Shown here one piece after another: positions 1 to 9,426 of a DNA stretch of 48,747 nucleotides. The translations under genes were made by a program, and so were the position numbers. Source of the DNA: Cytophagales bacterium (lineage in GTDB: Bacteria > Bacteroidota > Bacteroidia > Cytophagales > Cytophagaceae). The stretch lies in the NCBI GenBank assembly GCA_004294225.1, contig REBA01000021.1:1-48747 (forward strand). The letters run 5' to 3'. Under the pieces are notes generated by a model that ran no database searches, had not been told where the DNA came from, and saw nothing but the letters and a program-made list of their open reading frames with translations. Every line of letters starts with the position of its first letter. Positions within the stretch are counted from its first letter, which is position 1.

Positions 1-3000
1 TTCGCTTCTGCTCTTAATGGAGCTATGGTAGCTCCTGAACAATAACTAGCTCCACCTGATACTACTGGCAATACCGTTGGGGCACCTGGGTCGGTTAAGG
101 TCAATGACTGACTGCTATTGGTAAAACAACCTGAACCTATAACTAATGTAACAGTTACATCTGAATAAACTCCTTTGCCAAGGTTATCAATGATAATTTC
201 TCCATCTGAATTACTTATAGACTTCTTCACTGGCTGCACAATACCTTCTCTTTTAGAATCAATATTATATTCTAGAAGCTTCCCTAAACCTCCTATCGTT
301 ATAGTACCATCTGAAGACCCACATTGACTAGGAGAAATAGCACTTAAAGTCAATGGCTTACTCTCTCCTACAACTATATTCATCAGAAGCTTTATACTCT
401 CACAACCATTCTCATTCGCTTGGCTCACATAACGTTGATATGTTCCTGGACTTGAACTATTAATTAATGAAGGGGTTGTTGATGGGCTTCCGTTCTCTTC
501 ATCATACCATCTCAATGTATAACCTGAAGAAACTGAAACCCTATTCGTTATATCAGCGATATTAATATTCTGATTTTGGCAATAATTAAATTCTCTCAAC
601 TGGGCAACAGGAGTAACTGCTTCTGGCTCAATTAATTGATGCAATACAGAATTGGTTGTCTTACATAATCCTTGACTTACTACTATATTTTGATAGCTAC
701 CCTTAGCTAAGCTTAGAACTATTACTCCCTGTGCATTCGCTGTTCTCGCTTCTGCTGCACTTGTGCCTATGCTCACTTGATAGGTAAGATTTGCTGTCAA
801 GCCTCTTAACTCTATCGCTCCTAAAGCTCCACAGATAAGCGGATTAACTACTGCTACTGTAAAGTTCGGTGAGGAGGGTTCGGTCAAGGTAAAGCTTTCT
901 GGGTTCTCGGTAGAACAGCTACCATTGTCTAGCTTTATTTTGCTATAAGTACCTTGGCTGAGGTTCAACACTATTTGTCCACTTGCATTTGCTGTGCTAT
1001 CGGCTGGAGGAATTGCTGTAGTACCTCTACTATAGCTCACTTTATATTTTGTACCTGCGGTTAGGCCTGAAAGAATGATTTTACCATTTATACCACAACT
1101 TGCTGGTTCTTCTTTGCTAACGGTGAAAGTAGGCCCAGGAACAACATTAACTGTCAATGTTGATTTAGGACTCTCACAGATTCCTACAGATGCACTTACG
1201 TTCCATACTTGACTGGTCGCTGAGGAGGTATTGGGGGCGGTGGGGGTAGTCGTACTTGTAGTGCTACTGCCTAGATACCATTTTAACGTAGATCCACTAG
1301 GTGTGCTTACTTTGCTTGTTAAGTCTGATAAATTCGCTGTAGCTCCTATGCAATAAACGAAAGGATTCGGGGTACTTACTAATGGGGCAGTAGGTACATC
1401 GATAATGAATATATCTAATTTAGCTCTATCGCTCTCCCCCAATAAATTCTGCTGACTTACCCAATAACTTATCGTATCTACATTGGCTGTAGATGGTGTC
1501 GGTGCAGAGGGTAAAGCAGTACCACCTATCGCTTGAGTGTACCATTTTAAATTAGTACCTCCATTAGTAGGGGTTGCTGTAACTGGAACTGCTGTAGCTC
1601 CTTTGCAATAACTTAATGGCGTGATTACTGTTGGTGAATTACAGGAAATAACATTAATGGTGTTGTTATAAATGGATTCTTTACCAGAGGCATCACTCGC
1701 CTTAAGACTTACGAAATAAACACCCGCTTTAGTATAAGTAACATTAAGTGGTGTTGCACTTGTAGCAACAGTAAAACGGTTAGCATTAGGCTCCCCAAAT
1801 TTTCCATTGTCCCAAAGAAATTGTGTAGCTGCCATTGGTTCTGGAGTAAAGGTCGTAGGTTGATTCTGACATACTGGATTAGGAGATATATCAAAACCAC
1901 ACTTTTCTACTTTAACAGTAAAATTTCGAACAGGGCTACTCTGCCATCCACCACTGGCATTAAGATTCTTTGCTTCAACGCTAAGGTTATAAGTGCCAGC
2001 TGCAACATTCCCCCAGTCAATAAAGATTTTATAAGTGCCTTGACCAGAACTATATCTTGCTGGACTAGTACTTGGAACTAGCTCTTTTGGCAATAATTTA
2101 GCTCCTGCTGGAAATCCTTTCCATTCATATTCACATGAAGATGGATCATTTTCTCCAACTTCATAACTCGCTTTATTATTCCCTCTACAAACTACTATAT
2201 CACCAATAACTGGCTTAGGCTGAAACGGTGGAAGTGCAGTAGAAAGGGTAAATTTGTACGACATCAACTCTAGAGTGTTTTTAAAAGGATTCCCATAAGC
2301 AAAATCATTGCCTTTTCTAGCAGAAGTTGGCAAACTAGGTTGAACTCTAAAAGAATGAACTCCGTATGGAATATCAATCTCAAATTCTTTTGTCCAGTAC
2401 ATTACCCTACCACCATTAACTGTTCTAGTAGAGCCTCCTTCAACAGAAACATTTACGCCTGGCAATACCAACTTCTCATTAATGTATATGTCACAATAAG
2501 TAGGGAATCTATCATCTTCAGCCTTTATTCCTTTAACAATAACCCTCTCTAATGAAACCTTATACTTCCCATTTTTTTGACACCGAATAATAAATGGACG
2601 ATCAAAATTATCATTTGATTTAAAAGAATAATCATTATTAGCAAAAGTTGAATACCCAACCGTAGGATTACCAAATAAACCAGTTTGCCAGTTAGACCAA
2701 TAACCAGCCACCTTCCTAGCATCTAAGGTAGTAATAGCTTGTGCACCTATCACATTACCTCTTACTGTACTTAATGGTGGAGCTGGACTGTTAGCAAAAT
2801 CAAGGTATGCTTTTCTTATATGAGTCATCTCATTCAAAGTAGTAGACATACCATAGGCAGATACAGGCTCATCTTGATAATCCCCATTCTTTATAAACAA
2901 AGCATCATAACCAAACCAACCGAACCAATTGGTTAAGTTCTTCGTCGTATTTTGCCCCGAACGAGGATCTCTGAAATAATCAGTCGTGTTTGTGTAGCGA

Positions 3001-4604
3001 GCCCAGTTAGCACCAGAAATTTCGTTACCTCCTTCATAGCAATACATTTTTAATCCAAACATTCTAGCTTTACCTAAAATACCGTCCATTTTATTTCCCA
3101 TAGTTCCATATGGGTGAGTTTCTGTAGAATATTCTGCATATGTTTCATCTATGTTAATACTTTCTGAATTAACAATTTCATTCACAGAAGCTGAAATAGG
3201 AGTGCCGTGAGGAGTGGTGTAATTAGTAATTGCTACTGCATACAAATACTTATTTACAGCATCTGGACCATAAGCTTTCCTCAAAAAATCTATACCAGGA
3301 CCTATATTCCAAGCCATCCCATTGGCCGCATAAGCTACCATCCCAGCCAATATCAACCTAATTCTATTACCTACATCACCACCATCAGCCTTCCACCCAA
3401 AAACAGTAGCAAACTGATCTGCATATTCTTTCAACCTTCGAGCTTGCCATCTTTGCATAGTTTCAAATGCACCGAAACCAATTCTAGATGCCACATTTCC
3501 TGGATCAAATGGAATTTCGCAACCTGGGCAAAAGTTTCCTCCTCTAATTTTTGATTTTTCCGCTTGACTACCATAACCTATTGTGCCAGCAAATTCATCT
3601 GCCATCATTTGCATGTGCATATGAAAACACATAAAGGGGGCTCCAGAATTCCAAATTTCATTACCTATCTCAACATTGACATTCAAAGTTGGTTTTAATC
3701 TACTCTTAATCAGTAAAGCAAGATTCTTGATATAATCATCGTCAGCCATTACAGGGACATTAATCCACATATCTATGTTAAGATAATTACATATATCTAT
3801 TTGATCTTCCCATGATGTTCCTCTACACCACCCACTCTCAATGCCTTCAGGGACATTATCTTCATCATACCTTCCATTTTTAGTTAGCCCCCACTCATAA
3901 TTATTTACCACAATAGGCGAATTTTTACTTAACCTCTTACCCCAAGTTTGAGCTTCATTACCATTTACCCCATTAAGTCCCATAAAACGTATAGATTTCC
4001 AGTGCTTGGTATGGGTAACATATTCATCTACTAATAGTCGGTAATCGTCAAAATCATACCCAGGCCTTACAATCTGTATTTCAGTAATTCGTCCTTCAAA
4101 ACCAAATTGAAAACCATTAGTAATAGAACTAAAATTACCTAGCCTAAGTTCTGCAGTAGTGTACCCTGCAGATGGTGTATTTGCCTGAATATTTTGCCAT
4201 GTAGCTGCTTGCATATTTAGACCAGCTACAGTAATTGCAGAACTTGGCCCTCTATACCTTACTTTCAAAATATCGTTTGGCCTCAATGCTGGAAGGATAA
4301 CCCCCATGGAAAATCTTATAGCGTGTCTTTGCTTACCAGCTCCTCTTGGATTATTTTCTATAGGCCATCCATCATCACCTATTATTAATGCACCTTGACC
4401 ATTTCCATATAATTGACCATGCTTATCTTTAGCAGATGATATTTTCCATAAATTTACAAATTGAGGTACATTAATCATCGCTCCCATCTGAGGAGATGGT
4501 GCTGATTGAGAAGTACATTCTTGAGCATTCGTAATCGTACTAAAAAGATTAAGCACAATTACAAAAAATAAAATTACATTTAAATTTCTAAAGTGGATTT
4601 TCAT
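1..4604 (-). CDS. Giant exported protein: glycosidase-like TIM barrel plus Ig-like repeats (3' end outside window)
   Basis: The reading frame stays open from the ATG at 4604 to the window edge, giving at least 1534 residues with the C-terminus missing. Residues 1-27 are a signal peptide ending in TNAQ. Residues about 190-540 resemble a clan-A glycoside hydrolase barrel: the motif IGNEIWN places a possible acid/base at Glu316, and YEGGNE places a possible nucleophile at Glu524. After about residue 690 come tandem Ig/PKD-like modules with recurring 'YC-GAT' and 'VCQNQP' cysteine motifs, as in Bacteroidota surface proteins. By family habit the missing end should carry a T9SS or CHU_C sorting domain (inference). 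It is divergent from the receptor-zinc-ribbon gene at 4874, which may regulate it. The frame and export are clear; catalytic activity and substrate are not, and it could be a non-catalytic glycan-binding adhesin. Confidence 0.85.
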   Translation of the reverse strand, partial: MKIHFRNLNVILFFVIVLNLFSTITNAQECTSQSAPSPQMGAMINVPQFVNLWKISSAKDKHGQLYGNGQGALIIGDDGWPIENNPRGAGKQRHAIRFSMGVILPALRPNDILKVRYRGPSSAITVAGLNMQAATWQNIQANTPSAGYTTAELRLGNFSSITNGFQFGFEGRITEIQIVRPGYDFDDYRLLVDEYVTHTKHWKSIRFMGLNGVNGNEAQTWGKRLSKNSPIVVNNYEWGLTKNGRYDEDNVPEGIESGWCRGTSWEDQIDICNYLNIDMWINVPVMADDDYIKNLALLIKSRLKPTLNVNVEIGNEIWNSGAPFMCFHMHMQMMADEFAGTIGYGSQAEKSKIRGGNFCPGCEIPFDPGNVASRIGFGAFETMQRWQARRLKEYADQFATVFGWKADGGDVGNRIRLILAGMVAYAANGMAWNIGPGIDFLRKAYGPDAVNKYLYAVAITNYTTPHGTPISASVNEIVNSESINIDETYAEYSTETHPYGTMGNKMDGILGKARMFGLKMYCYEGGNEISGANWARYTNTTDYFRDPRSGQNTTKNLTNWFGWFGYDALFIKNGDYQDEPVSAYGMSTTLNEMTHIRKAYLDFANSPAPPLSTVRGNVIGAQAITTLDARKVAGYWSNWQTGLFGNPTVGYSTFANNDYSFKSNDNFDRPFIIRCQKNGKYKVSLERVIVKGIKAEDDRFPTYCDIYINEKLVLPGVNVSVEGGSTRTVNGGRVMYWTKEFEIDIPYGVHSFRVQPSLPTSARKGNDFAYGNPFKNTLELMSYKFTLSTALPPFQPKPVIGDIVVCRGNNKASYEVGENDPSSCEYEWKGFPAGAKLLPKELVPSTSPARYSSGQGTYKIFIDWGNVAAGTYNLSVEAKNLNASGGWQSSPVRNFTVKVEKCGFDISPNPVCQNQPTTFTPEPMAATQFLWDNGKFGEPNANRFTVATSATPLNVTYTKAGVYFVSLKASDASGKESIYNNTINVISCNSPTVITPLSYCKGATAVPVTATPTNGGTNLKWYTQAIGGTALPSAPTPSTANVDTISYWVSQQNLLGESDRAKLDIFIIDVPTAPLVSTPNPFVYCIGATANLSDLTSKVSTPSGSTLKWYLGSSTTSTTTPTAPNTSSATSQVWNVSASVGICESPKSTLTVNVVPGPTFTVSKEEPASCGINGKIILSGLTAGTKYKVSYSRGTTAIPPADSTANASGQIVLNLSQGTYSKIKLDNGSCSTENPESFTLTEPSSPNFTVAVVNPLICGALGAIELRGLTANLTYQVSIGTSAAEARTANAQGVIVLSLAKGSYQNIVVSQGLCKTTNSVLHQLIEPEAVTPVAQLREFNYCQNQNINIADITNRVSVSSGYTLRWYDEENGSPSTTPSLINSSSPGTYQRYVSQANENGCESIKLLMNIVVGESKPLTLSAISPSQCGSSDGTITIGGLGKLLEYNIDSKREGIVQPVKKSISNSDGEIIIDNLGKGVYSDVTVTLVIGSGCFTNSSQSLTLTDPGAPTVLPVVSGGASYCSGATIAPLRAEA

Positions 4605-4660
4605 AATTATAGGGGTTTATAATTTAAATTAAGAGTTAAGATATTCATAGAATATTTATA

Positions 4661-4689
4661 ATATTACGGAATATTATTATATTTGTCAA
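4661..4689 (-). promoter_or_regulatory. Possible promoter of the giant exported protein gene
   Basis: Read on the minus strand there is TTGACA, 17 bases, then TAATAT, ending 57 bases before the ATG at 4604. This matches the general sigma-70 pattern. Bacteroidota normally use TTTG / TAnnTTTG, which is not obvious here, and the whole gap from 4605 to 4873 is very AT-rich, so chance matches are likely. Confidence 0.25.
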
Positions 4690-4835
4690 GAAAAAATATA
4701 TTCAATATGTTGATTTACATCTACTTAATTAGGTATAATTTACTCTTAATTCAACAGTCATAAGATTAAAAATAAATAAATAAATATTGATTATCATTTG
4801 TATATAAAAAATTAAAAAAAATAACTTTTACGCTT

Positions 4836-4873
4836 AAAAAAATATAAAAAAAATATAAAAAAAATATAAAAAA
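4836..4873 (+). repeat. Phased A-tracts immediately before the receptor start codon
   Basis: Four runs of 7 or 8 adenines separated by TAT repeat with an 11-base period and run directly into the ATG at 4874. A-tracts in helical phase can bend DNA. A-rich leaders also favour translation initiation in Bacteroidota, which make little use of Shine-Dalgarno pairing. The homopolymers could also vary in length by slippage. Confidence 0.6.
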
Positions 4874-6652
4874 ATGAGGTTACAAGCATATTTTTTAACA
4901 TTAGTCCTAATAATATTGGGGAATTTACAGAGTTTTGCAACTAATATTACAGATGTAGAAATTCTAAAAGAAGATATAAATAAGTACCAGTTGTCTGATA
5001 TTTTAAATAATAAAAATCTAGTTTTCAGTGAATTTAAACCAAGCAATGCAGATCTAATACAAACATCTTATTGGTTACGGTTTAATTATACCAATAATGA
5101 TCCTCAAAAAAGCTATTTCCTCTATTCTCCTTTCATACTTTATCAAAACCTTGAACTTTATTTCTATTTAAATGATAGCTTATTCCACTTTAAAAACTCA
5201 ATATCTAAGAACTTTAAAGAAAGAATTCTGTATTCCCCCAATATTTATCTTGAATTACCCAATACCAATAAGCCTACTAAATGCTATCTGCATATAAATA
5301 GCTTCCATAGTTACTTCTTTTTCTTCTCAGAAGTAGATAGCAAAAGCATTATGAACACTGAGATTAGTCAATCAAACATTGAATTTTTCTTTATCGGCAC
5401 TACAATGCTTTCAATATTAATCAGTTTAATATTCTTTGCTTACTTGAAGGATAAACTCTACTTGTACTATAGTTTATTCGCCTTTATGTTGCTCTTTTCT
5501 AGATTAACTTATAATGGTTATATCTTCAATTTTATTGGCACCATTTATCCTATCAACAATTTAAAAGCTATATTCAACTTATATGCACTAAGTTATGGAG
5601 GTATTAATATTGCTTTATTATTATATTTCCATGAATATCTAAGCTTTTATCAAAGATCACGCAGGTATTCTTTGGTTATATACAGTCTTGTTTTACTGCG
5701 ATTAGGTTCCTTAATTATACATTTATCTACCTCTAATCCCACAATCACCAAAATAGTTGACAGCCACTGGGTAGATTTGTGCACACAGTTTCCGCTTATC
5801 ATAATATCTTTAAAAACAGCACAAAAACATCTAAAGCCAACGCTTATTGCTATTGTTAGTTTAGGTATAGTGATTTCTAGCAATCTAATATATATTCTAT
5901 CTGATTGGGGGATACTCTCTTTAAATAGTGGATCACACGGTTACTATTTTTTTCTAAACTTAATTGGTATAGAAGTGGTTGTATTTGCTATAAGTATTGC
6001 CTACCGAAACCATTACTTAAAGAAACAACACGACAAAGCTATAGCATTATCAATTGAAAATTTAAAAGAAAGCCAACGAATCAAAGACAACATAAACAAG
6101 GAATTAGAAATAAAAGTAACCGAAAGAACAGCACAAATCCAACAAATGAATGAATTGTTGGAATTACATAATATTAAATTAGCATCTGAAGTAAAAGATG
6201 CCAATGAAGCTCGAGTATTTCAAAAGAACATGTCTTATATTGATTTTAAAAAAATATTCCCAACTGACGAAGCTTGTATTTTATACTTAGCAAATTTAAA
6301 ACGTAAACAGCAACCTGTTATAATCTGCAAGAAATGTGGCTATGATAATCATACTGTTTTAAAAAATCATTCTACTAGATGTGGGAAATGTGGTTATACC
6401 GAATCTGTTACTAATGGAACTTTATTCACCAGATTGAAATTTCCAATTATTAAAGCATTTTATATTACCTATATCACTAGCACATCTATCAAAGAAACAA
6501 CAACCCTAACAGATTTAGCAACTGAACTAGATTTAAGATTAGCCACATTATGGACTTTCAAGCAAAAAGTATTGGTTTTAATAGAAGCCAATAAAACTAA
6601 GAAAAAACATAAAGATGGGTGGACACACCTTATTGAATATTCTATCAAATAA
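4874..6652 (+). CDS. 7TMR-DISM receptor fused to IS1595-transposase-type zinc ribbon and helix-turn-helix
   Basis: This is probably a membrane-bound one-component transcription regulator of 592 residues. Residues 1-22 are a signal peptide. Residues about 30-160 look like the 7TMR-DISM extracellular sensor (DISMED2 type), and about 170-380 hold seven hydrophobic segments. Residues about 385-450 are a charged coiled coil. Instead of the usual histidine kinase or LuxR-type output, the tail carries a zinc ribbon with cysteines 485, 488, 503 and 506. It is followed by a helix-turn-helix-like stretch (about 525-575) with the layout of the N-terminus of IS1595 transposases, including the 'G(T)LF' turn after the ribbon. 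The catalytic transposase domain is absent. It lies 25 bases ahead of the lipoprotein at 6678 and is divergent from the giant secreted protein, so these are plausible targets (inference). Confidence 0.8.
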   Translation: MRLQAYFLTLVLIILGNLQSFATNITDVEILKEDINKYQLSDILNNKNLVFSEFKPSNADLIQTSYWLRFNYTNNDPQKSYFLYSPFILYQNLELYFYLNDSLFHFKNSISKNFKERILYSPNIYLELPNTNKPTKCYLHINSFHSYFFFFSEVDSKSIMNTEISQSNIEFFFIGTTMLSILISLIFFAYLKDKLYLYYSLFAFMLLFSRLTYNGYIFNFIGTIYPINNLKAIFNLYALSYGGINIALLLYFHEYLSFYQRSRRYSLVIYSLVLLRLGSLIIHLSTSNPTITKIVDSHWVDLCTQFPLIIISLKTAQKHLKPTLIAIVSLGIVISSNLIYILSDWGILSLNSGSHGYYFFLNLIGIEVVVFAISIAYRNHYLKKQHDKAIALSIENLKESQRIKDNINKELEIKVTERTAQIQQMNELLELHNIKLASEVKDANEARVFQKNMSYIDFKKIFPTDEACILYLANLKRKQQPVIICKKCGYDNHTVLKNHSTRCGKCGYTESVTNGTLFTRLKFPIIKAFYITYITSTSIKETTTLTDLATELDLRLATLWTFKQKVLVLIEANKTKKKHKDGWTHLIEYSIK

Positions 6653-6677
6653 TTAAAATTCAATAAATTATATACTA

Positions 6678-9083
6678 ATGAAAAAAATAAACTACTTATT
6701 GACTTTTTGGATAGCTGCCCATATAATCAGCTGTGAGCAGAAAAAGCTAGAGACATCACTAGAGAAAGAAACATTCAAGTCTATAGAAGAGGACAATCCA
6801 TACACAACTACAGTATCTCAATGGGGAAGCAAAAATACAGAATCATTTGTTTTTCTTCACTCTCCCGCAGGATTAAGAATTGAATACAACCTAGATAGAC
6901 AACTATTGCAACTATGGATAAATCCATTATCGGGCAAATCTATCGACTATAAAGATCGAAACTTTTCTAACCGAGACGACCACACCAATGTTTTTGACAA
7001 AATCACTATACCCAACATAAAACTGGATGATTTTGACCATTGCGACTATGATGCTTTTCACAGCAAACTTTATTTTAAATCAGGTCAAGTGATGCACCTA
7101 CTTTCACACTATGAAAAACCCTCTGTAGTATTATGGTTTGAAAAAGAAGAATATGTAGACTTTAAATCTGAGAATTCAAGCGTACTAACTGAAGCAACTC
7201 CGACTTCATTTGGGATATCACACACCAATCGTGAAAGAAATTTTACTTTTGTAGCTTCAATAGGAACTGGTAAAGGTCAATTCCAACATCAACTAGAGGT
7301 TGAGAAAGGAAGAAGTGTTTATACTAGAGCCCATCTAAGTGCTAATCAAACATTAATAATTTCAGGAGAGCTAGTATCTGAACAAGTTATGAATTTTACT
7401 AAAGAAATAGCTTCTCTACCTCTAGAAACCTTGATCTCCCAGAATGAAGCAAAAATAAACATAGACTTAGAAACTGGTAAAATAGGAGTACGCAACAATC
7501 CAGAATTGCAAAAACTCATTGACATCAACAAGCGCTATGCACTATCGGTTCAAGATAAAAAAGGATTGATGCGATCTGCAATTCAATACATTTACTATCT
7601 ACTTTGGTACAGAGATAATGGAATGAATGTAAATCATTTATCCTATTCTGGATGGGCAGGGCCGGTACAAAAATCAAATCCTGTGCTATTGGCAAATCCT
7701 AATTTTTCAAAACAATACCCCAATCAAAAATTTTATGGTCAACTACTCGGTGGTTCTATCTCAAAATGGGAGGAAGACGGGACTTTTTATGCAATTTGGT
7801 GTGCGTTTACTGAATGGACACAAACTGGAAACACAGAACATATATCAGGAAAGAATTTAGAAACCCTTGAATCGTCTATGTCTTGGCTTGAAAAATATTG
7901 CTTCGACGAAAAACAAGGTTTATTTGGAAGATACTACTATTGTGAAAGCCCATTAAAAAATAGTCGTGATGAAGGTTGGGACAACGCCAACGGTTCTCCA
8001 TCTCAAAAGTGGCCTGCTATATATGAAAAAGACTCTATAGTTCGTGCTTACGATTTATATATCAATCTACTAAATTATAGTTGTTATGCAATGCTTTCCT
8101 CTGTTACTATTGGCGAAAAAGCTGACAATTATATGCTTAAAGCAAAAAAATTAGAGCAAAAGATTGGAATATTATTTGGCAATGATGTCTTACCTTCTTA
8201 TGGAAAATTATTGACAAGTACTGGCAAGATGGTAACCTCTGTTCCCTATGGAATGGACCAAACAGACTATGTATGGGCTATGTCTCTACCCCCTTTCTTT
8301 CCTAATTATGATGTTCAATTAGAAAACGCAAGATGGGCATTATATAAAAATCTAAGAACTAAACCAGAAGGGTACTTCTTTGCTGGATATTGCTCAGTAC
8401 TTAGAAATATGGATCCTTCATTATATCCAGAAGATTCACTAATGGCAGCATTGCAATACCTAATCCCACAATCAATAAGAGCAGGTAAATACTTAGTAAT
8501 GCCCTACGCAATGCCAGAAATTGTAGATGTAAAAGATGGAAACCCATTTCATGATGTAAGACCCATTACTTTTTCTATTGGACCTTTTACTGCTGCCTTA
8601 AGCAATTTAGGTGTAAGACGTTTACCATATGGATTGGCAGTTCGTGGTACAAAATATTTGAACAAAATAGAAAAATACGATTATCAAGGTATGCAAATAG
8701 ACTTTACGTTTGATGCCCAGAGTAAAACCAATGCTGTAACCATAGATGGTGTCTTATTAAGTCACTCGCTACAACTACCTATGAATATGATGAATAATAA
8801 AAATCCAAAAATATTAGTTAGTGGCAATACCTTTGGAATAACAAATACTATTCTTATTTCTTCTACATTAATTCTAAAAGAAATAAAAACCATTGACAAT
8901 AAAATATCCTATATAGTAGAAGCAAAAGGAGCCAATCAATTGGTATTCCAAAACATTAAAAATAAAATTCAAATATCTAACGAAAAGGGAGAAATAATTA
9001 CTGCCACAGAAACAAAAAATAAACAGACTACCTATCTTAGATTTGAAGGAAAAGGTATTTTTAATGTATCTATAGAAAAATAA
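6678..9083 (+). CDS. Lipoprotein resembling six-hairpin glycosidases
   Basis: This is an 801-residue protein whose first 20 residues end in HIISC, a lipobox predicting a lipid-anchored envelope protein. The middle part (about 290-640) is rich in aromatic residues and helices, with motifs such as WYRDNGMN, WEEDGTFYAIW and DEGWDNANG. These are of the type seen in (alpha/alpha)6-barrel glycosidases, where acidic residues beside tryptophans line the active site. The N-terminal 280 and C-terminal 120 residues look like beta-sandwich domains. I cannot assign a GH family or substrate. It begins 25 bases after the receptor gene and is very likely co-transcribed with it; a strong hairpin at 9214-9260 follows. 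Confidence 0.7.
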   Translation: MKKINYLLTFWIAAHIISCEQKKLETSLEKETFKSIEEDNPYTTTVSQWGSKNTESFVFLHSPAGLRIEYNLDRQLLQLWINPLSGKSIDYKDRNFSNRDDHTNVFDKITIPNIKLDDFDHCDYDAFHSKLYFKSGQVMHLLSHYEKPSVVLWFEKEEYVDFKSENSSVLTEATPTSFGISHTNRERNFTFVASIGTGKGQFQHQLEVEKGRSVYTRAHLSANQTLIISGELVSEQVMNFTKEIASLPLETLISQNEAKINIDLETGKIGVRNNPELQKLIDINKRYALSVQDKKGLMRSAIQYIYYLLWYRDNGMNVNHLSYSGWAGPVQKSNPVLLANPNFSKQYPNQKFYGQLLGGSISKWEEDGTFYAIWCAFTEWTQTGNTEHISGKNLETLESSMSWLEKYCFDEKQGLFGRYYYCESPLKNSRDEGWDNANGSPSQKWPAIYEKDSIVRAYDLYINLLNYSCYAMLSSVTIGEKADNYMLKAKKLEQKIGILFGNDVLPSYGKLLTSTGKMVTSVPYGMDQTDYVWAMSLPPFFPNYDVQLENARWALYKNLRTKPEGYFFAGYCSVLRNMDPSLYPEDSLMAALQYLIPQSIRAGKYLVMPYAMPEIVDVKDGNPFHDVRPITFSIGPFTAALSNLGVRRLPYGLAVRGTKYLNKIEKYDYQGMQIDFTFDAQSKTNAVTIDGVLLSHSLQLPMNMMNNKNPKILVSGNTFGITNTILISSTLILKEIKTIDNKISYIVEAKGANQLVFQNIKNKIQISNEKGEIITATETKNKQTTYLRFEGKGIFNVSIEK

Positions 9084-9426
9084 AAGCCCTATTAAAAAAT
9101 CCGTATATTTTGATTTTATAAAATTGGACAATAAACAGTGTAAGATTTGGCGACTATTCCTATCATATTATCTCGTTATAGAGAAAGAAAAATTATCAAT
9201 AAATTAAACTAGAATAAATAAGAAATGGCAACCAAAAAATTGTTGCCATTTCTTATTTATGATCTATAACTCTAACAATGCTCAGGACAATTAATTAGTT
9301 ATCTGAATAATTTACACCAAGTAACCAACTTCATAAATGAAATTAAACTTTTTTAGGCATTTATATATTTTCTATTCAAAACGATAAAACAACCTATTAA
9401 TATTTTTTACAGCATTCTGATAGAAA
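9084..9426. other. Intergenic gap between convergent genes
   Basis: The 343 bases hold no credible reading frame. The only structure seen is the long hairpin at 9214-9260. Confidence 0.6.
9214..9260. terminator. Perfect 19-bp hairpin, probable bidirectional terminator
   Basis: Bases 9214-9232 and 9242-9260 are perfect reverse complements around a 9-base A-rich loop. The core is GC-containing (GAAATGGCAAC) and the outer part is AT-rich. It lies between two convergent genes, 131 bases after the lipoprotein stop and 167 bases beyond the SGNH gene stop, as expected of a terminator serving both strands. Confidence 0.75.

Noticed and set aside
1709..3554. Several plus- and minus-strand open frames of 60-115 residues within the first gene
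   Set aside because: They lie inside the long minus-strand frame, have no signal peptide or domain and show rare-codon, cysteine-rich composition typical of antisense shadows.
6239..6652. A separate IS1595 insertion sequence at the receptor's 3' end
   Set aside because: The zinc ribbon and helix-turn-helix are in frame with the receptor, the catalytic domain is absent, and no terminal inverted repeats or target duplications were seen.
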